Source: Gammaproteobacteria bacterium (lineage in GTDB: Bacteria > Pseudomonadota > Gammaproteobacteria > Pseudomonadales > Pseudohongiellaceae). Taken from it: 64,000 nt of DNA. A model generated the notes under the pieces. It ran no database searches. It was not told where the DNA came from and saw nothing but the letters and a program-made list of their open reading frames with translations. The position numbers and the translations under genes are program-made. Where the stretch lies: NCBI GenBank assembly GCA_030828385.1, contig JAURCS010000004.1:1-64000 (forward strand), written 5' to 3'. Positions 28,217 through 38,400 of this stretch are shown piece after piece (positions within the stretch are counted from its first letter, which is position 1; every line of letters starts with the position of its first letter).

Positions 28217-28951
28217 ATGAGCGAAGATAAACCCTGGCCCCAGGCAGGTCGTGAACGTCTGATCGTGCCCCAGCCCGTTGGCACCTATGGCACTGACCTG
28301 CCTGACCTGCGTGCTGAAATGTTGGGCAAGGTGGATGCTGCCCACGTCCTGATGATGGGGGATAACCCGGCGCTACCTCGGATGCCGGAAAAACCGACAC
28401 TGCAGGACTATTTCAACCTGCGCATGAATGAATCCACCCGGCGCCACCTGCTGGAATCAGCCAAACGCGCAAAAGATGACGGGCGCGACGATAAAGTCGT
28501 ACTGGCCTGTATGCTGCATGACATAACCAATGCCTGCCTGATCCGTACCGATCATGGTTACTGGGGAAGTCAGCTGATTGCTCCCTATGTGGATGAAGAA
28601 GTGGCCTGGGCTGTAAAGTATCATCAGGCGCTGCGTTATACCCCTGATCCTGCGGTAAATTACGAATACCCCGAACTCTATCTGCAACTGTTCGGTGACG
28701 ATTATGAACCCCCTGCCTATATCAAACGCGACGCGCAATATGCCATGCAGCATAAATGGTATATGACGTCCCGTTACATCACGCTCTATGACATATATTT
28801 CTTTGATGAACTGGACAGCCCGGTTGAAATCGAAGAATTTGATGACATCATTGCGCGTAATTTCCGCCAGCCTGAGGAAGGTCTGGGTTTCGATGACTCG
28901 CCGTCTTCACATATGTGGCGCACAATGATCTGGCCAAATAACTTTCTATGA
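28217..28951 (+). CDS. HD-domain-like hydrolase, unknown substrate
   Basis: A 244-residue soluble protein. It has the HD signature CMLHDITNACLIRTDHGYWG (about residues 97-116), then AWAVKYHQALRY with a further His, and a long C-terminal helical part rich in Tyr and Asp. HD enzymes hydrolyse phosphate or nucleotide esters or oxidise small metabolites. I do not recognise this subfamily. It lies 54 bases after the serine hydrolase on the same strand. Its stop codon directly abuts the remnant of an amidase in another frame, suggesting a deletion joint near its 3' end. Confidence 0.7.
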   Translation: MSEDKPWPQAGRERLIVPQPVGTYGTDLPDLRAEMLGKVDAAHVLMMGDNPALPRMPEKPTLQDYFNLRMNESTRRHLLESAKRAKDDGRDDKVVLACMLHDITNACLIRTDHGYWGSQLIAPYVDEEVAWAVKYHQALRYTPDPAVNYEYPELYLQLFGDDYEPPAYIKRDAQYAMQHKWYMTSRYITLYDIYFFDELDSPVEIEEFDDIIARNFRQPEEGLGFDDSPSSHMWRTMIWPNNFL

Positions 28952-29617
28952 CTTTTGAAACAAGCAGGCATTGGCTGGATGGGTAATTTCGACAACTATC
29001 TTGCAATGGAACCAGGTGTACTGGACTTGTGTGAAAACAGTCTGGGTAGCATTGCCGAAGCCGGCGCTAATGTGGAGCCTGTTATACCGGAAATGAATTT
29101 ATTCGACATGTAGTTTTGCTGGACCACACTCCGTCATACCCGACGCCTGTCAATGCTGAATTATTATAATGATCCCGCAACACGACCACAGCTCAAACCG
29201 GAACTGATTTGGGAAATAGAACAGGGACTAAGCCTGGGCGAAAGTGATGTCAACAGAGCCAATATGATTCGCAGAACCTGGTATGTTGAATTGGACAGAC
29301 TGTTTGCCAGTTACGACTTTCTGGCTTTACCTAGCGCACAGCTTTTTCCCTACTCTAAGGAAACCCATTGGCCGAAAGACATTAATAGCCATGCCATGGA
29401 TACATACCACCGCTGGATGGAAGTGACTTTATATGCCAACCTCGGAGGAATCCCGGTGGTTAATGTACCTGTTGGTTTTGATAACCAGGGCAGACCTATG
29501 GGAATGCAGATTATGGGCAAGTTCGGTGAAGACCAGAAAGTACTGGAGTTTGCGCTGGCCTATGAGCAGATTACCGACCATCTGGCACAAAGACCCAATT
29601 TGATTACAGCGATGTAG
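28952..29617 (+). pseudogene. amidase (GatA/AtzF type), C-terminal remnant
   Basis: Directly after the HD gene stop, one frame reads as the C-terminal third of an amidase-signature enzyme: AGIGWMGNFDNYLAMEPGVLDL... up to LFDM, then an in-frame TAG at 29111-29113, then FCWTTLRHTRRLSMLNYYNDPATR and an uninterrupted end with FLALPSAQLFPYSKETHWP and DTYHRWMEVTLYANLGGIPVVNVPVGF. The N-terminal two thirds, with the Ser-cisSer-Lys triad, are absent. The remaining 154-codon frame from 29153 would make an inactive fragment. The combination of deletion and stop marks this as a decayed gene. Confidence 0.75.
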
Positions 29618-29642
29618 GGTTGCCTGTTACATCTAACTATAT

Positions 29643-29670
29643 AAAAAGCCTCGCACTTGCGGGGCTTTTT
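29643..29670. terminator. bidirectional hairpin terminator
   Basis: Twelve-base stem AAAAAGCCTCGC / GCGGGGCTTTTT (one G-T pair) with an ACTT loop; A and T tracts on the two sides let it work on both strands. It lies between the amidase remnant and the stop of the convergent PQQ-type dehydrogenase, overlapping that stop by two bases. Confidence 0.85.
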
Positions 29671-30853
29671 ATTCGGCGGGAGAAATTTTCAGAATTGCAC
29701 CGGGATTTTGATCAGTAAGCACATAAAGGTTTCCATCAGGGCCGGGCTGCACATCACGAATGCGTTGTCGCAGAGGCAAAAGGATTGGCTCACGAGCCAA
29801 GGCTATACCTTCATCACTGAAGGTAATGCGTTGAATATGGCCGGTCATGGGGGTGCGGCCCATGATCATAGCGCCGACAAAAACATTGCCCTGCCAGCGC
29901 GGAAAGGCATCTGCAGTATAAAAGCTGATTCCGGAAATCGCGATGGAAGGTACCCAGTACATAAACGGTGATTCAAAATCATCTCTTTCGGTCAAATCAC
30001 TAATGGCTACGCCATCATAATCCCTGCCATAAGTAACAATCGGCCAGCCATAATTGCGGCCCGCCCTGATGATATTGACCTCATCGCCGCCCAGTGGCCC
30101 ATGTTCATTTTCCCAAAGCTCACCGCTATCCGGATGCAGCGTCAGGCCTTGCGGACTCCGAATGCCGATGGCAAAAATCTCTGGCAAAATATCATCTCGA
30201 CCAACAAAGGGGTTGTCTTCAGGTACTGAGCCATCATCGTTCAGGCGAATAACCTTACCGCCATGATCAAGGCCATCCTGAGCCCTGACTTCTTCCTGGC
30301 GCTCTCCGATAGTCATATAAAGTTTGCCGTCATTGCCAAATACCATACGGCCACCAAAATTTGTCGGTGATGCACTCCAGGAGTTGGCGATGAAAATATC
30401 CTCGACTTCTTCCAGACTATTACCTCTCAGCACAGCGCGAGCAATCGCCGTAGAACTGCGTCGTCCATCTTCATGGCCCTTGGCATAACTCAAGTACAGT
30501 GTCTGGTTAGTAGCAAAATCCGGATGCAACAGGACTCCCAGCAAACCACCAAGAACGGTAATTTTAACGTCGGGAACACCGTCGATAGCATTCGGATCCA
30601 GCGCGCCATCATGTATGCGTCGCAGACGACCGGCACGTTCAGTGACCAGCATGTCACCGTCAGGCAGAAAAGCCATCGCCCAGGGGTTGGACAAGCCATC
30701 TGCCACCAGATCTACGCGAATCGGATACTCAGTGGTTTCGTAAAATTGAGGAAAAGCCGGAAGCGGCGGTGCCGCGGAAAAATCCTGCGCAATAACGCCT
30801 CCAGTTGCGACCAACAGCAAGAATGCCGAAAAACTTTTCTCAAACCATTTCAT
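29669..30853 (-). CDS. PQQ-type aldose dehydrogenase-like protein lacking the catalytic His
   Basis: A 394-residue secreted beta-propeller from ATG 30853 (AAGG upstream; a GTG two codons earlier is the alternative), with signal peptide to about VIAQ. It follows the soluble glucose/aldose dehydrogenase (Asd/YliI) family: LSNPWAMAFLPDGDMLVTERAGRL, GVLLHPDF, GENEHGPLGGDEVN-like WENEHGPLGGDEVNII, and a C-terminal PGPDGNLYVLTD. The family has His-x3-Arg for the catalytic base; here the equivalent is Asn165-Phe-Gly-Gly-Arg169 (NFGGRMVF). So substrate oxidation as in sGDH may be lost, or another base used. Its neighbour upstream is an amidohydrolase lipoprotein gene 18 bases away. Confidence 0.83.
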   Translation of the reverse strand: MKWFEKSFSAFLLLVATGGVIAQDFSAAPPLPAFPQFYETTEYPIRVDLVADGLSNPWAMAFLPDGDMLVTERAGRLRRIHDGALDPNAIDGVPDVKITVLGGLLGVLLHPDFATNQTLYLSYAKGHEDGRRSSTAIARAVLRGNSLEEVEDIFIANSWSASPTNFGGRMVFGNDGKLYMTIGERQEEVRAQDGLDHGGKVIRLNDDGSVPEDNPFVGRDDILPEIFAIGIRSPQGLTLHPDSGELWENEHGPLGGDEVNIIRAGRNYGWPIVTYGRDYDGVAISDLTERDDFESPFMYWVPSIAISGISFYTADAFPRWQGNVFVGAMIMGRTPMTGHIQRITFSDEGIALAREPILLPLRQRIRDVQPGPDGNLYVLTDQNPGAILKISPAE

Positions 30854-30871
30854 AGACACTGCCTTGCCTGT

Positions 30872-32164
30872 TTACATTTTATTGACGACAACCTTACCAC
30901 CCTTCACAACCAGCTCTACATTCAGCAGGTCATAAATGTTTTCCAGTGGATTACCGTCAAGGATTACCACATCAGCAGCTTTTCCAGCCTCCAGCGTACC
31001 GATCTCATCCTCCAGGAAAACCGCCCTGGCGGTATGTTCCGTCATGATTTCGATAATATCCTGCTCGGAAAAAGTCAGGCTTAAGGCGTTGAGCTCATGC
31101 TTGAGAGTTTCAGTGGGGTGAAAAGACGTATCCGTACCAAAACCGTAGGTGATGCCTGCATTCCACAACAGACGCGCATTCACCGGACCCTGTCCAGCGC
31201 TACTCAAGGTATTCCAGCTATAAGGTTGTCCATCCCTGAAAATAGGGTCGTTGTTTTCATCAAAGAAAATACCCAGTGTACCCAGTGAGGACACCATGGG
31301 TATACCGGTATCGGCAATGGTCTTGGCCTCGGCCAAAGTAAGCTGACCGATATGGGGGGTATGAACCAGATGATCCGGCCCGGCCTTGATCACTTCCAGC
31401 ACATCCCACTTGCCCACCGCATGCACTATCGCTTTCAGTCCATGTTTATGGGTTTCATTCACCATCAAGGTCAGTGAATCCACTTCCGGTCCGCCCGGTG
31501 TAACAGTGACCACAGTCTTGGTGAAATCATAGCCGGCATCGGCAGCTGCCTGCACGGCATCGATAATGACCTGGTCGGGAATCTTGCCGGCCGCTTCGGT
31601 AGGACGATTCGGTGGCCGCGACACATCTGTACGCGCTGGATCAGTGGTGGGCTCGCCTGGCGGCAGGACATTGATTGGCACAAAGGCTCCGGACAGAATC
31701 CGTGGCCCGGTCATTTCTCCGTCGCTGATCATACGTCGCAGCTCAAGTATTTGTGGCGCATCAATTGCCGACAATACCGTTGTAAAACCGGCATTAAGAA
31801 ATTCCTGCATATTTTCTGCGGCCCGATTAGCCATCCACTCTTCAGGATTACCCTGAATAATGTGACGATGTCCTTCAATAAAACCTGGCATTACAGTTTT
31901 ACCAGCCGCATCTATGACTCTGGCATTCAGCGGGGCCACAACATTCTCACCTACCGCGCTGATCAGGCCACCCTCCATCAGAACACTTCCCCGCTCTATC
32001 ACATTGCCATTGCCATCTATAACTCTGGTGTTAGTGATGAAAATAATATTTTCATCTACCGGAATTTCTACGCTTTCCGAGTCTGTAACAACAGGTCCGG
32101 CCTGTTCACTGCAGGCTGAAAGGAACATTGTCATAAAGACGAATAAGGAAGCCATTCTTAACAT
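30872..32164 (-). CDS. amidohydrolase lipoprotein
   Basis: A 430-residue protein. The ATG at 32164 is chosen because GGAGA lies about 9 bases before it; the earlier ATG at 32179 has no such site. The leader MLRMASLFVFMTMFLSAC is a lipoprotein signal. Metal-site motifs of the amidohydrolase superfamily are present: GFIEGHRHI (HxH), a later KAIVHAVG (His) and DHLVHTPH (His), and FGTDTSFHPTETLKHEL (Asp). Members such as imidazolonepropionase-like enzymes hydrolyse cyclic amides or prolyl bonds; the substrate is not readable. It would be anchored in the outer or inner membrane facing the periplasm. It precedes the PQQ-type gene on the same strand by 18 bases. Confidence 0.82.
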   Translation of the reverse strand: MLRMASLFVFMTMFLSACSEQAGPVVTDSESVEIPVDENIIFITNTRVIDGNGNVIERGSVLMEGGLISAVGENVVAPLNARVIDAAGKTVMPGFIEGHRHIIQGNPEEWMANRAAENMQEFLNAGFTTVLSAIDAPQILELRRMISDGEMTGPRILSGAFVPINVLPPGEPTTDPARTDVSRPPNRPTEAAGKIPDQVIIDAVQAAADAGYDFTKTVVTVTPGGPEVDSLTLMVNETHKHGLKAIVHAVGKWDVLEVIKAGPDHLVHTPHIGQLTLAEAKTIADTGIPMVSSLGTLGIFFDENNDPIFRDGQPYSWNTLSSAGQGPVNARLLWNAGITYGFGTDTSFHPTETLKHELNALSLTFSEQDIIEIMTEHTARAVFLEDEIGTLEAGKAADVVILDGNPLENIYDLLNVELVVKGGKVVVNKM

Positions 32165-32352
32165 TGTGAAATTCTCCATGAAGTGTGTCAGCGAATACAG
32201 AATTTTATCCCTGACGTTAATTCAGGTTCTGTTTCAGTTTTTTATTTATATTTATGTGTTTTTTGAACGTCAGAAAACATACCATAATTGTTGCCAAATA
32301 ACCTCTCTGGAAAAACCTCGGTAATGCCTGGCCAAGTTTCATCGCAAGCCAT

Positions 32353-32379
32353 AAAAAAGGGCTTCGATAACCCCTTTTC
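32353..32379 (-). terminator. terminator of the rubrerythrin operon
   Basis: On the minus strand AAAAGGGG, a loop TTATCGAAG, then CCCTTTTTT form a hairpin with a T run, about 55 bases after the DUF3501 stop. Confidence 0.7.
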
Positions 32380-32435
32380 AAAAATGTTTCCTGATTTATT
32401 ATTGCGGACTATCCCGCCACCCCATCGATTCAAAA

Positions 32436-33020
32436 TCAGCTCAAATCCTCGCGCAGTGAATCAGCAATATTATCGGGTAGTTGCACAGGACCAATTTTGA
32501 ATCCTTCCAGGTCACAACCGGCATAAATGGCGCTTCCGTTTTTTGCATCTGCCACCATCTCAGGATTTAACTGGAAGCGGACAAAATGAACGCTAGAGGT
32601 TTTTACTTCATTGGCTCGTTCCATATCCTCATCGGCTATGGCATAAACCTTGTCATGCCCCTCTACCTGCATCCAAATAAGATCTTCAACATTTTTCAAT
32701 TCCTGCAGGCGCAATTTACGTTCTTCCACATCTTCATATTCGATCATGAAGGTTGCTTTCCAGTTATCACCATCCGGGATCAGCGGGTTATAGGCGTCCA
32801 GTTCATCCTCAATACCTGCGGCCTCAAACACTTTTTCTATTCGCAACATTTCCTGAATCTGATATTTCAGTGTCAGGCTATCCTCAAACAACAGACGCGC
32901 ATTATCATTTAACTGCAGATTTCTGTTTTTCTTGTGCTCCAGCACTTTTGTCCTGAATTCCGGGCGCTTTGCCGCATAGTCTTCCAGGGACCACAAATCA
33001 TCTCTGGTCAGTTTTTTCAT
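32436..33020 (-). CDS. DUF3501 family protein
   Basis: A 194-residue soluble protein; two adjacent ATGs exist and AGGAG sits best for the second (33020). The sequence has the DUF3501 pattern: LTRDDLWSLEDYAAKRPEFRTKVLEHKKNRN at the start, FEDSLTLKYQIQEMLRIEK in the middle, and SVHFVRFQLNPEMVADAK near the end. DUF3501 has no established activity, but its genes regularly follow rubrerythrin and a heterodisulfide-reductase-like Fe-S protein gene, as here. The 51-base gap to the upstream gene fits one operon. Confidence 0.85.
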   Translation of the reverse strand: MKKLTRDDLWSLEDYAAKRPEFRTKVLEHKKNRNLQLNDNARLLFEDSLTLKYQIQEMLRIEKVFEAAGIEDELDAYNPLIPDGDNWKATFMIEYEDVEERKLRLQELKNVEDLIWMQVEGHDKVYAIADEDMERANEVKTSSVHFVRFQLNPEMVADAKNGSAIYAGCDLEGFKIGPVQLPDNIADSLREDLS

Positions 33021-33071
33021 CATTACTCCTGAATACTTTTAAAGAATGAAAGTCATACTAACGATTTACTT

Positions 33072-34442
33072 TCAAAGACCGTATGCAATCCTTAACAGTG
33101 TCATGGGATGCTCAGGTTTATCTACCTTCTCGGAAAGTTTGCCAATATGGGCAGCTGCCATGGGGCAATCTGAAATAAAATAATCCGGATCCTGCTGATC
33201 CACTTTTCTGACTACAGGACGGGCAATCTTGACCGCAATGTCATGGGTTTCCTTTTTCACCGCATAGGTACCGTCATGACCGGAACAGCGTTCCTGGGCC
33301 TGCACTTGGGTATCAGGCACCAGATTAAGAATATCCCTGGTTTTGAGACCGATATTCTGCACACGCAAATGACAGGCAACCTGGTAGCTGATATCGCCAA
33401 GCCCCTGTTTGAAATCGATATTGAATTCCCCCTCTTTATGGCGCAGGAACAGGTATTCAAAGGGATCAAAAAAAGCCTGTTTTACTTTTTGTACATCTTC
33501 ATCATTGGGAAACATCAGTGGCAGTTCCTGCTTGTACATCAACACACAGGAAGGGATTGGAGCAATAAGGTCAAAGCCTTCATCGACAAGTTTTGCCAAT
33601 ACTGGAATATTCGCTTCTTTTAATTCTCTTACTGACTCCAGGTCACCCAGCTCAAGTTTCGGCATGCCGCAACAGGCTTCCTTTGGCACCAGTTCAATAT
33701 GAATACCGTTATGCTGAAATACCTGGTAAAAATCCTCACCAAGATGCGGGGCATTATAGTTACCGTAACAAGTGGCATAAAAGGCCACTTTGCCTGAAGT
33801 CCGCCCTATCGCTTTTGGCTCAATTGCCCCTTTTTTCTGTTGCGCCGTTTCCAACACTTTCACCCGCTTGCGCAGGTTATTGCGATGGTAACCGGGCACT
33901 GGTGCGGCATGATGAACACCCAGGGTACTTTCAAGAACTTTGCGAAAAACCCCGTTATTGTTCAAGGCATTGACGGTCACATCCACCAGCGGAATCGTTG
34001 CCATTTTTGCCACCGCGTCGGTACTGGTCAAAGTGCGGTCACGAAAAGAGGCGCCATTCTTTTTAAAGTTTACGGCCTTGGCACGCAACATCAGATGGGG
34101 AAAATCTACATTCCATTCATGAGGCGGCACGTAGGGGCATTTACTCATGTAGCACATATCACAGAGATAGCAGTGATCGACTACTTTCTGATAGTCCGCC
34201 TTATCGACCCCATCAACTTCCATGGTGTCAGATTCATCAACCAGATCAAACAGGGTAGGAAAGGCATTACATAAGCTGACACAGCGACGACAGCCATGGC
34301 AGATATCGTAGACACGCTCCAGTTCCGCATTGAGCTTGTCCACATCCCAGAAGGACTCGGTCTGCCATTCCACAGGGTGGCGGGTAGGCGCTTCAAGACT
34401 TCCTTCCCTGGCTCTTTCTTTGGTTGAAGGGGTATCACTCAT
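33072..34442 (-). CDS. heterodisulfide reductase/GlpC-like Fe-S protein
   Basis: A 456-residue soluble protein. Two ferredoxin-type [4Fe-4S] motifs lie near the N-terminus: CHGCRRCVSLC (about residues 48-58) and CYLCDMCYMSKCPYVPP (about residues 94-105). Two cysteine-rich CCG-type domains follow, with ACCGMPKLELGD in the first and the shorter ERCSGHDGTYAVKKE in the second. GlpC/HdrD-like proteins carry electrons to thiol/disulfide or quinone partners. Between rubrerythrin and DUF3501 genes it likely supplies or accepts electrons in a peroxide or oxygen-defence system; this is inferred from the recurring neighbourhood. Confidence 0.85.
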   Translation of the reverse strand: MSDTPSTKERAREGSLEAPTRHPVEWQTESFWDVDKLNAELERVYDICHGCRRCVSLCNAFPTLFDLVDESDTMEVDGVDKADYQKVVDHCYLCDMCYMSKCPYVPPHEWNVDFPHLMLRAKAVNFKKNGASFRDRTLTSTDAVAKMATIPLVDVTVNALNNNGVFRKVLESTLGVHHAAPVPGYHRNNLRKRVKVLETAQQKKGAIEPKAIGRTSGKVAFYATCYGNYNAPHLGEDFYQVFQHNGIHIELVPKEACCGMPKLELGDLESVRELKEANIPVLAKLVDEGFDLIAPIPSCVLMYKQELPLMFPNDEDVQKVKQAFFDPFEYLFLRHKEGEFNIDFKQGLGDISYQVACHLRVQNIGLKTRDILNLVPDTQVQAQERCSGHDGTYAVKKETHDIAVKIARPVVRKVDQQDPDYFISDCPMAAAHIGKLSEKVDKPEHPMTLLRIAYGL

Positions 34443-34495
34443 GGCGGGGAGCCCAATATTAGATCTGTGTTTTTGATTCTATGATTTCTATTATT

Positions 34496-34533
34496 GTGGG
34501 TGCCTGACTCATTTTTCAGAGTCAGGCACCCAC
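34496..34533. repeat. 15-bp perfect inverted repeat
   Basis: Between the Fe-S protein and rubrerythrin genes lies GTGGGTGCCTGACTC, an 8-base spacer ATTTTTCA and its exact reverse complement. There is no T run after the stem on either strand, so it is not a standard terminator; it resembles REP-type intergenic palindromes or an mRNA processing hairpin within the operon. Confidence 0.85.
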
Positions 34534-34573
34534 CAGGTCTGGAAAACAATTCTAACTTCCGCACTGGAGAGTT

Positions 34574-34993
34574 TTAGTCGTCCAGACCATCGAGAGCTTT
34601 CTGGAAACGGTTGGCATGGCTGCGTTCAGCCTTGCCCAGTGTTTCAAACCAGTCAGCAATTTCGTCAAAACCTTCATCACGTGCTGCTTTGGCCATTCCC
34701 GGGTACATATCTGTGTACTCGTGAGTTTCACCAGCAATTGCCGCTTTCAGGTTGTCAGAGGTGCCGCCAATAGGCATACCTGTGGCCGGATCACCGGTTT
34801 CTTCAAGATATTCCAGATGACCATGTGCATGGCCTGTCTCACCTTCAGCGGTGGAGCGGAAAACTGCAGCAACATCGTTATAACCCTCAACATCAGCCTT
34901 GGCTGCGAAGTACAGATAACGACGATTGGCCTGTGATTCACCGGCAAATGCATCCTTGAGATTTTGTTCAGTTTTGGAACCTGCTAAAGACAT
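34574..34993 (-). CDS. rubrerythrin
   Basis: A 139-residue four-helix diiron protein without the C-terminal rubredoxin domain. Diiron ligands fit two ferritin-like half-motifs: [14 protein letters not shown] and [15 protein letters not shown] in the first, [25 protein letters not shown] and [12 protein letters not shown] in the second. Rubrerythrins reduce hydrogen peroxide with electrons from rubredoxin or other donors. AAGGAG lies 6 bases before ATG 34993. It begins the operon with the Fe-S and DUF3501 genes, which may provide electrons. Confidence 0.92.
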   Translation of the reverse strand: MSLAGSKTEQNLKDAFAGESQANRRYLYFAAKADVEGYNDVAAVFRSTAEGETGHAHGHLEYLEETGDPATGMPIGGTSDNLKAAIAGETHEYTDMYPGMAKAARDEGFDEIADWFETLGKAERSHANRFQKALDGLDD

Positions 34994-35404
34994 AGTTCAC
35001 TCCTTTGTATTAATTAATTTCTTAAACTAAAAAACTATTGTTGGGATGAAGTCGAGGACTTCGTGAAGTCAGAATTTTTTATGACTTGATGACGAATATA
35101 AAGGCAAGCCACTGATCTGTCTAATTGTTAATTATTTATTCTGCGATGGATTTTATCTATCCAAACTGACCTTAAGCAGACTGTTATGCTGCAAGGCCTG
35201 AATATGCCCCATAAAATGCCTGGCCAAGAGCCGAACTTAACACTTCATGAACTCCCTCCTCAATAGCTGAAAATTAGTGCAATTTTTTACTTTTCTTACG
35301 CAACATCAGGCACCTGGATCTGGTCTAATAGGAAAGTGTAACAGGAAATGGAATAGACCATCTCCTGCAGCCCTTTTACCCTTTACTCTGCACCCTGGAA
35401 AACG
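34994..35404. other. intergenic region between divergent rubrerythrin and asmA-like genes
   Basis: About 410 bases. It contains a short inverted motif GAAGTC-gag-GACTTC (about 35049) and is otherwise AT-rich; promoters for both divergent genes should lie here. I see no open frame with protein features and no RNA gene. Confidence 0.4.
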
Positions 35405-38400
35405 ATGAAAAGATTATTCAAGTTAATGGCCTCCCTGGTCACTTTGGTATTTACCCTGGTTATTGTTGTACTGGTGATCATGCTCAATACTGACCCCAAT
35501 AATCATAAGGATCGAATTGCGCGGGAATTTGAGAAAAGCACCGGCCTGGCGCTTTCCCTCAATGGCAGCATTGATCTCAGCTTCTATCCCTGGCTGGGAA
35601 TCACGCTCAATGATTTTGTCATCGCCAACCCTCCCGGCTTCAGTAATACACCTCTGATGCAGGCGCAACAGGCCGAGTTAAGAGTAAAACTTCTGCCGAT
35701 GCTGGATCAGGAGTATGAAATTGACACTATTCATCTAACAGGCGCCCGAATTTTTCTGGAAACCAATGCCGTAGGCGAGTCGAACTGGGATAGCGGTGCT
35801 CTGAGTGCCACGGAAAGCGAAGAATCATCAGTATCAGATGCTACGCTCAATAAGCTGGTAGTGGGCGGCGTGGATATCAATAATGCTTCAGTAATCTTCG
35901 ATGACCAGTTTAACGATGTCATCTATACCCTTGAGAACATCAACATCAGCACTGGTGAACTGGTCTATGGAGCCCCAATAGAGCTGTCTTTAGCCCTTGA
36001 TGCCAGTGCCAGCCAGCCAGATCTTGCGGCTCTGATCAGATTAACCGGTACCATGGTCTACGACCTGGGTAGCCAGCGTTATGATTTGAATCCCCTCAGT
36101 TTGAATAGCACCCTGTTAGGAGCCAATGTACCCAACGGATCCGCTGACATCATCCTGACCACAGCAATGAGCATGGATTTTGAACAGGACACGCTGCTGC
36201 TGCGGGATTTATCGTTCAATGCCCTGGATACCCGGATTAATGCCAACATCAATGCTAATGGTATTTTAAGTGACTCCCCTCTTTTTCAGGTGAACCTCGC
36301 TGCAGCAGGCAATGACCTGGCGGCAATCTTTCGTATCCTGGAAAACGAAGATTTAGTGGCCCAGATTACCCGGCTTAACAGCCGAAGTTTTTATGTAAAC
36401 GGCCTTTTTGAAAGCAGCCCCGGTGTCGGAACCCTGAGCGTCAAAGGTCTCGATGCCAACCTGCTTGATGCCAGTATTACAGGAGATATCAGTGCATCAA
36501 ACCTGCAGTCCGGACAACCGGTCATCACTGGCACTATCAATGCTTCCGGACCTGACTTACCTACCCTGCTGGAAGTTGCCGGGCAGCTTCAGGGCGGGCG
36601 TAATTCAGCTCTTGCCGGCTACGGCAGGGAATTGCAGAACTCACCAAATCAGGATTTCCTACTCAGAACACGCTTTGATGCCAATATGGAAACCGGCAAT
36701 CTCAATGTGCCGGAACTGGAACTCAATGCGCTGGGCACAGTAATCAGTGGCAATTTGACGGGGAGTGAGGTTAATACCGAGACACCGGTGCTACGTGGTC
36801 GCCTGAATGCCAGCGGCCCTGATCTGCCTTTGCTTATGCAAATTGTGGGTCAGATTAGTGGCGGTCGTGAATCATCACTGAACCAGTTTGGGCGCAATTT
36901 GCGAAACATCCCCGGTAAAAATTTCACCCTTAATGCGCCATTTGATATCAACATGGCCCGGGGCAATATCGATCTCAGTGGATTGCAGGCAAACTTTCTG
37001 GGCTTTCGTCTTAGCGGCGAGCTGCAGGCCACTAATTTTGAGAATGCCAATGGCACCATGATAGGCGAGCTAAATCTTAGCGGTCGCAATCTTGGGCCGG
37101 TATTGAGTGCGCTTGACCAGGCTGACCTGGCAGAAGTCGTGGAATCGCTAAACCTCAATATGGCGATAAACGGCAGACCGGCCAACCTGACACTTAGTCC
37201 GTTTAACCTTGACCTGATACTGTCAGGACCGCGCATTCCAAATTCGCCGGTGACACTGGCATTGAGGGCAAATAGCATCCTGGATATTGAAAATGAAACC
37301 CTTGCTACTGAATCTTTCACTCTGGCAGGGCTTGGTTTGAACCTTCAAGGCAGTCTCCAGGCCAACAATGTCATGAGCGATATCAATTACAACGGCCAGC
37401 TCTCCCTGCCTGCATTTAATCTGCGCCGCTTCATGCAACAGATCAACCAACCGCTACCGGTCGCCATGGATAATACGGTCTTTCAGTCATTCGCTTTGGC
37501 TACCTCTTTTTCAGGCTCCAGCGATGATCTGCAACTTCGCCAGCTGGACTTCACCCTTGATGAATCCAGAATTTCCGGTGACTTTAGTCTGGCAGGGCTA
37601 AGCTCAGCAACAACACCGGCGATGGATTTTGACCTGGCAATCAACCGCATAAACCTTGACCGCTATCTGGCGCCAACCACTGATACCCCTGCAGGCGCTG
37701 AAATCGGCAACACCGAGCTGCCTGTGGACACACTGCATGAACTGAATATCAAGGGTGAAATTAATGTCGGCCAACTCACCTATTCCAACCTGAATCTGAA
37801 TGTTCTGGCACTGAACATTAATGCCAGTAATGGCCAGCTTGCCCTGGCTCCGGTCACGGCAAATCTTTACCAGGGAGCCTATTCCGGTGATATCAGGCTC
37901 AATGTCAATGATGCCTTACCAACAGCCAGTGTTGAAACAACTCTTACCGGTATCAATCTGGCGCCACTGCTAAGAGACTTTATGGATGCCAGCTATATCA
38001 GCGGTAATGGTAATATCCAGCTTTCACTGAACGGACGCGGTGCCGACACCGCCACCATCAAACGCAATCTGAATGGCTCTGGCGCAATGGCGCTTCAGGA
38101 TGGTGTATTGGAAGGGGTGGATGTTGGCAGTGTGCTGAACCAGGTTGAAGCGATGATCAGGGAACAGCGCCCCCGCACTGTGGTCCGCGGTGAGCGCACA
38201 CCGTTTGAGACATTCTCTGCCAGCATTGTCATCAATGACGGGATCGTAACGACCAATGATCTTTTGATCGAGTCGTCGGGCTTTGATGTGACTGGTCGCG
38301 GCACACTGGTGAACCTGGCAAACGATACTATTGCTTTTAATATGATTGCCAACGTTGACGAGACGCCTGCAAGTGATGAGCAGACCTACGACATTGGCGG

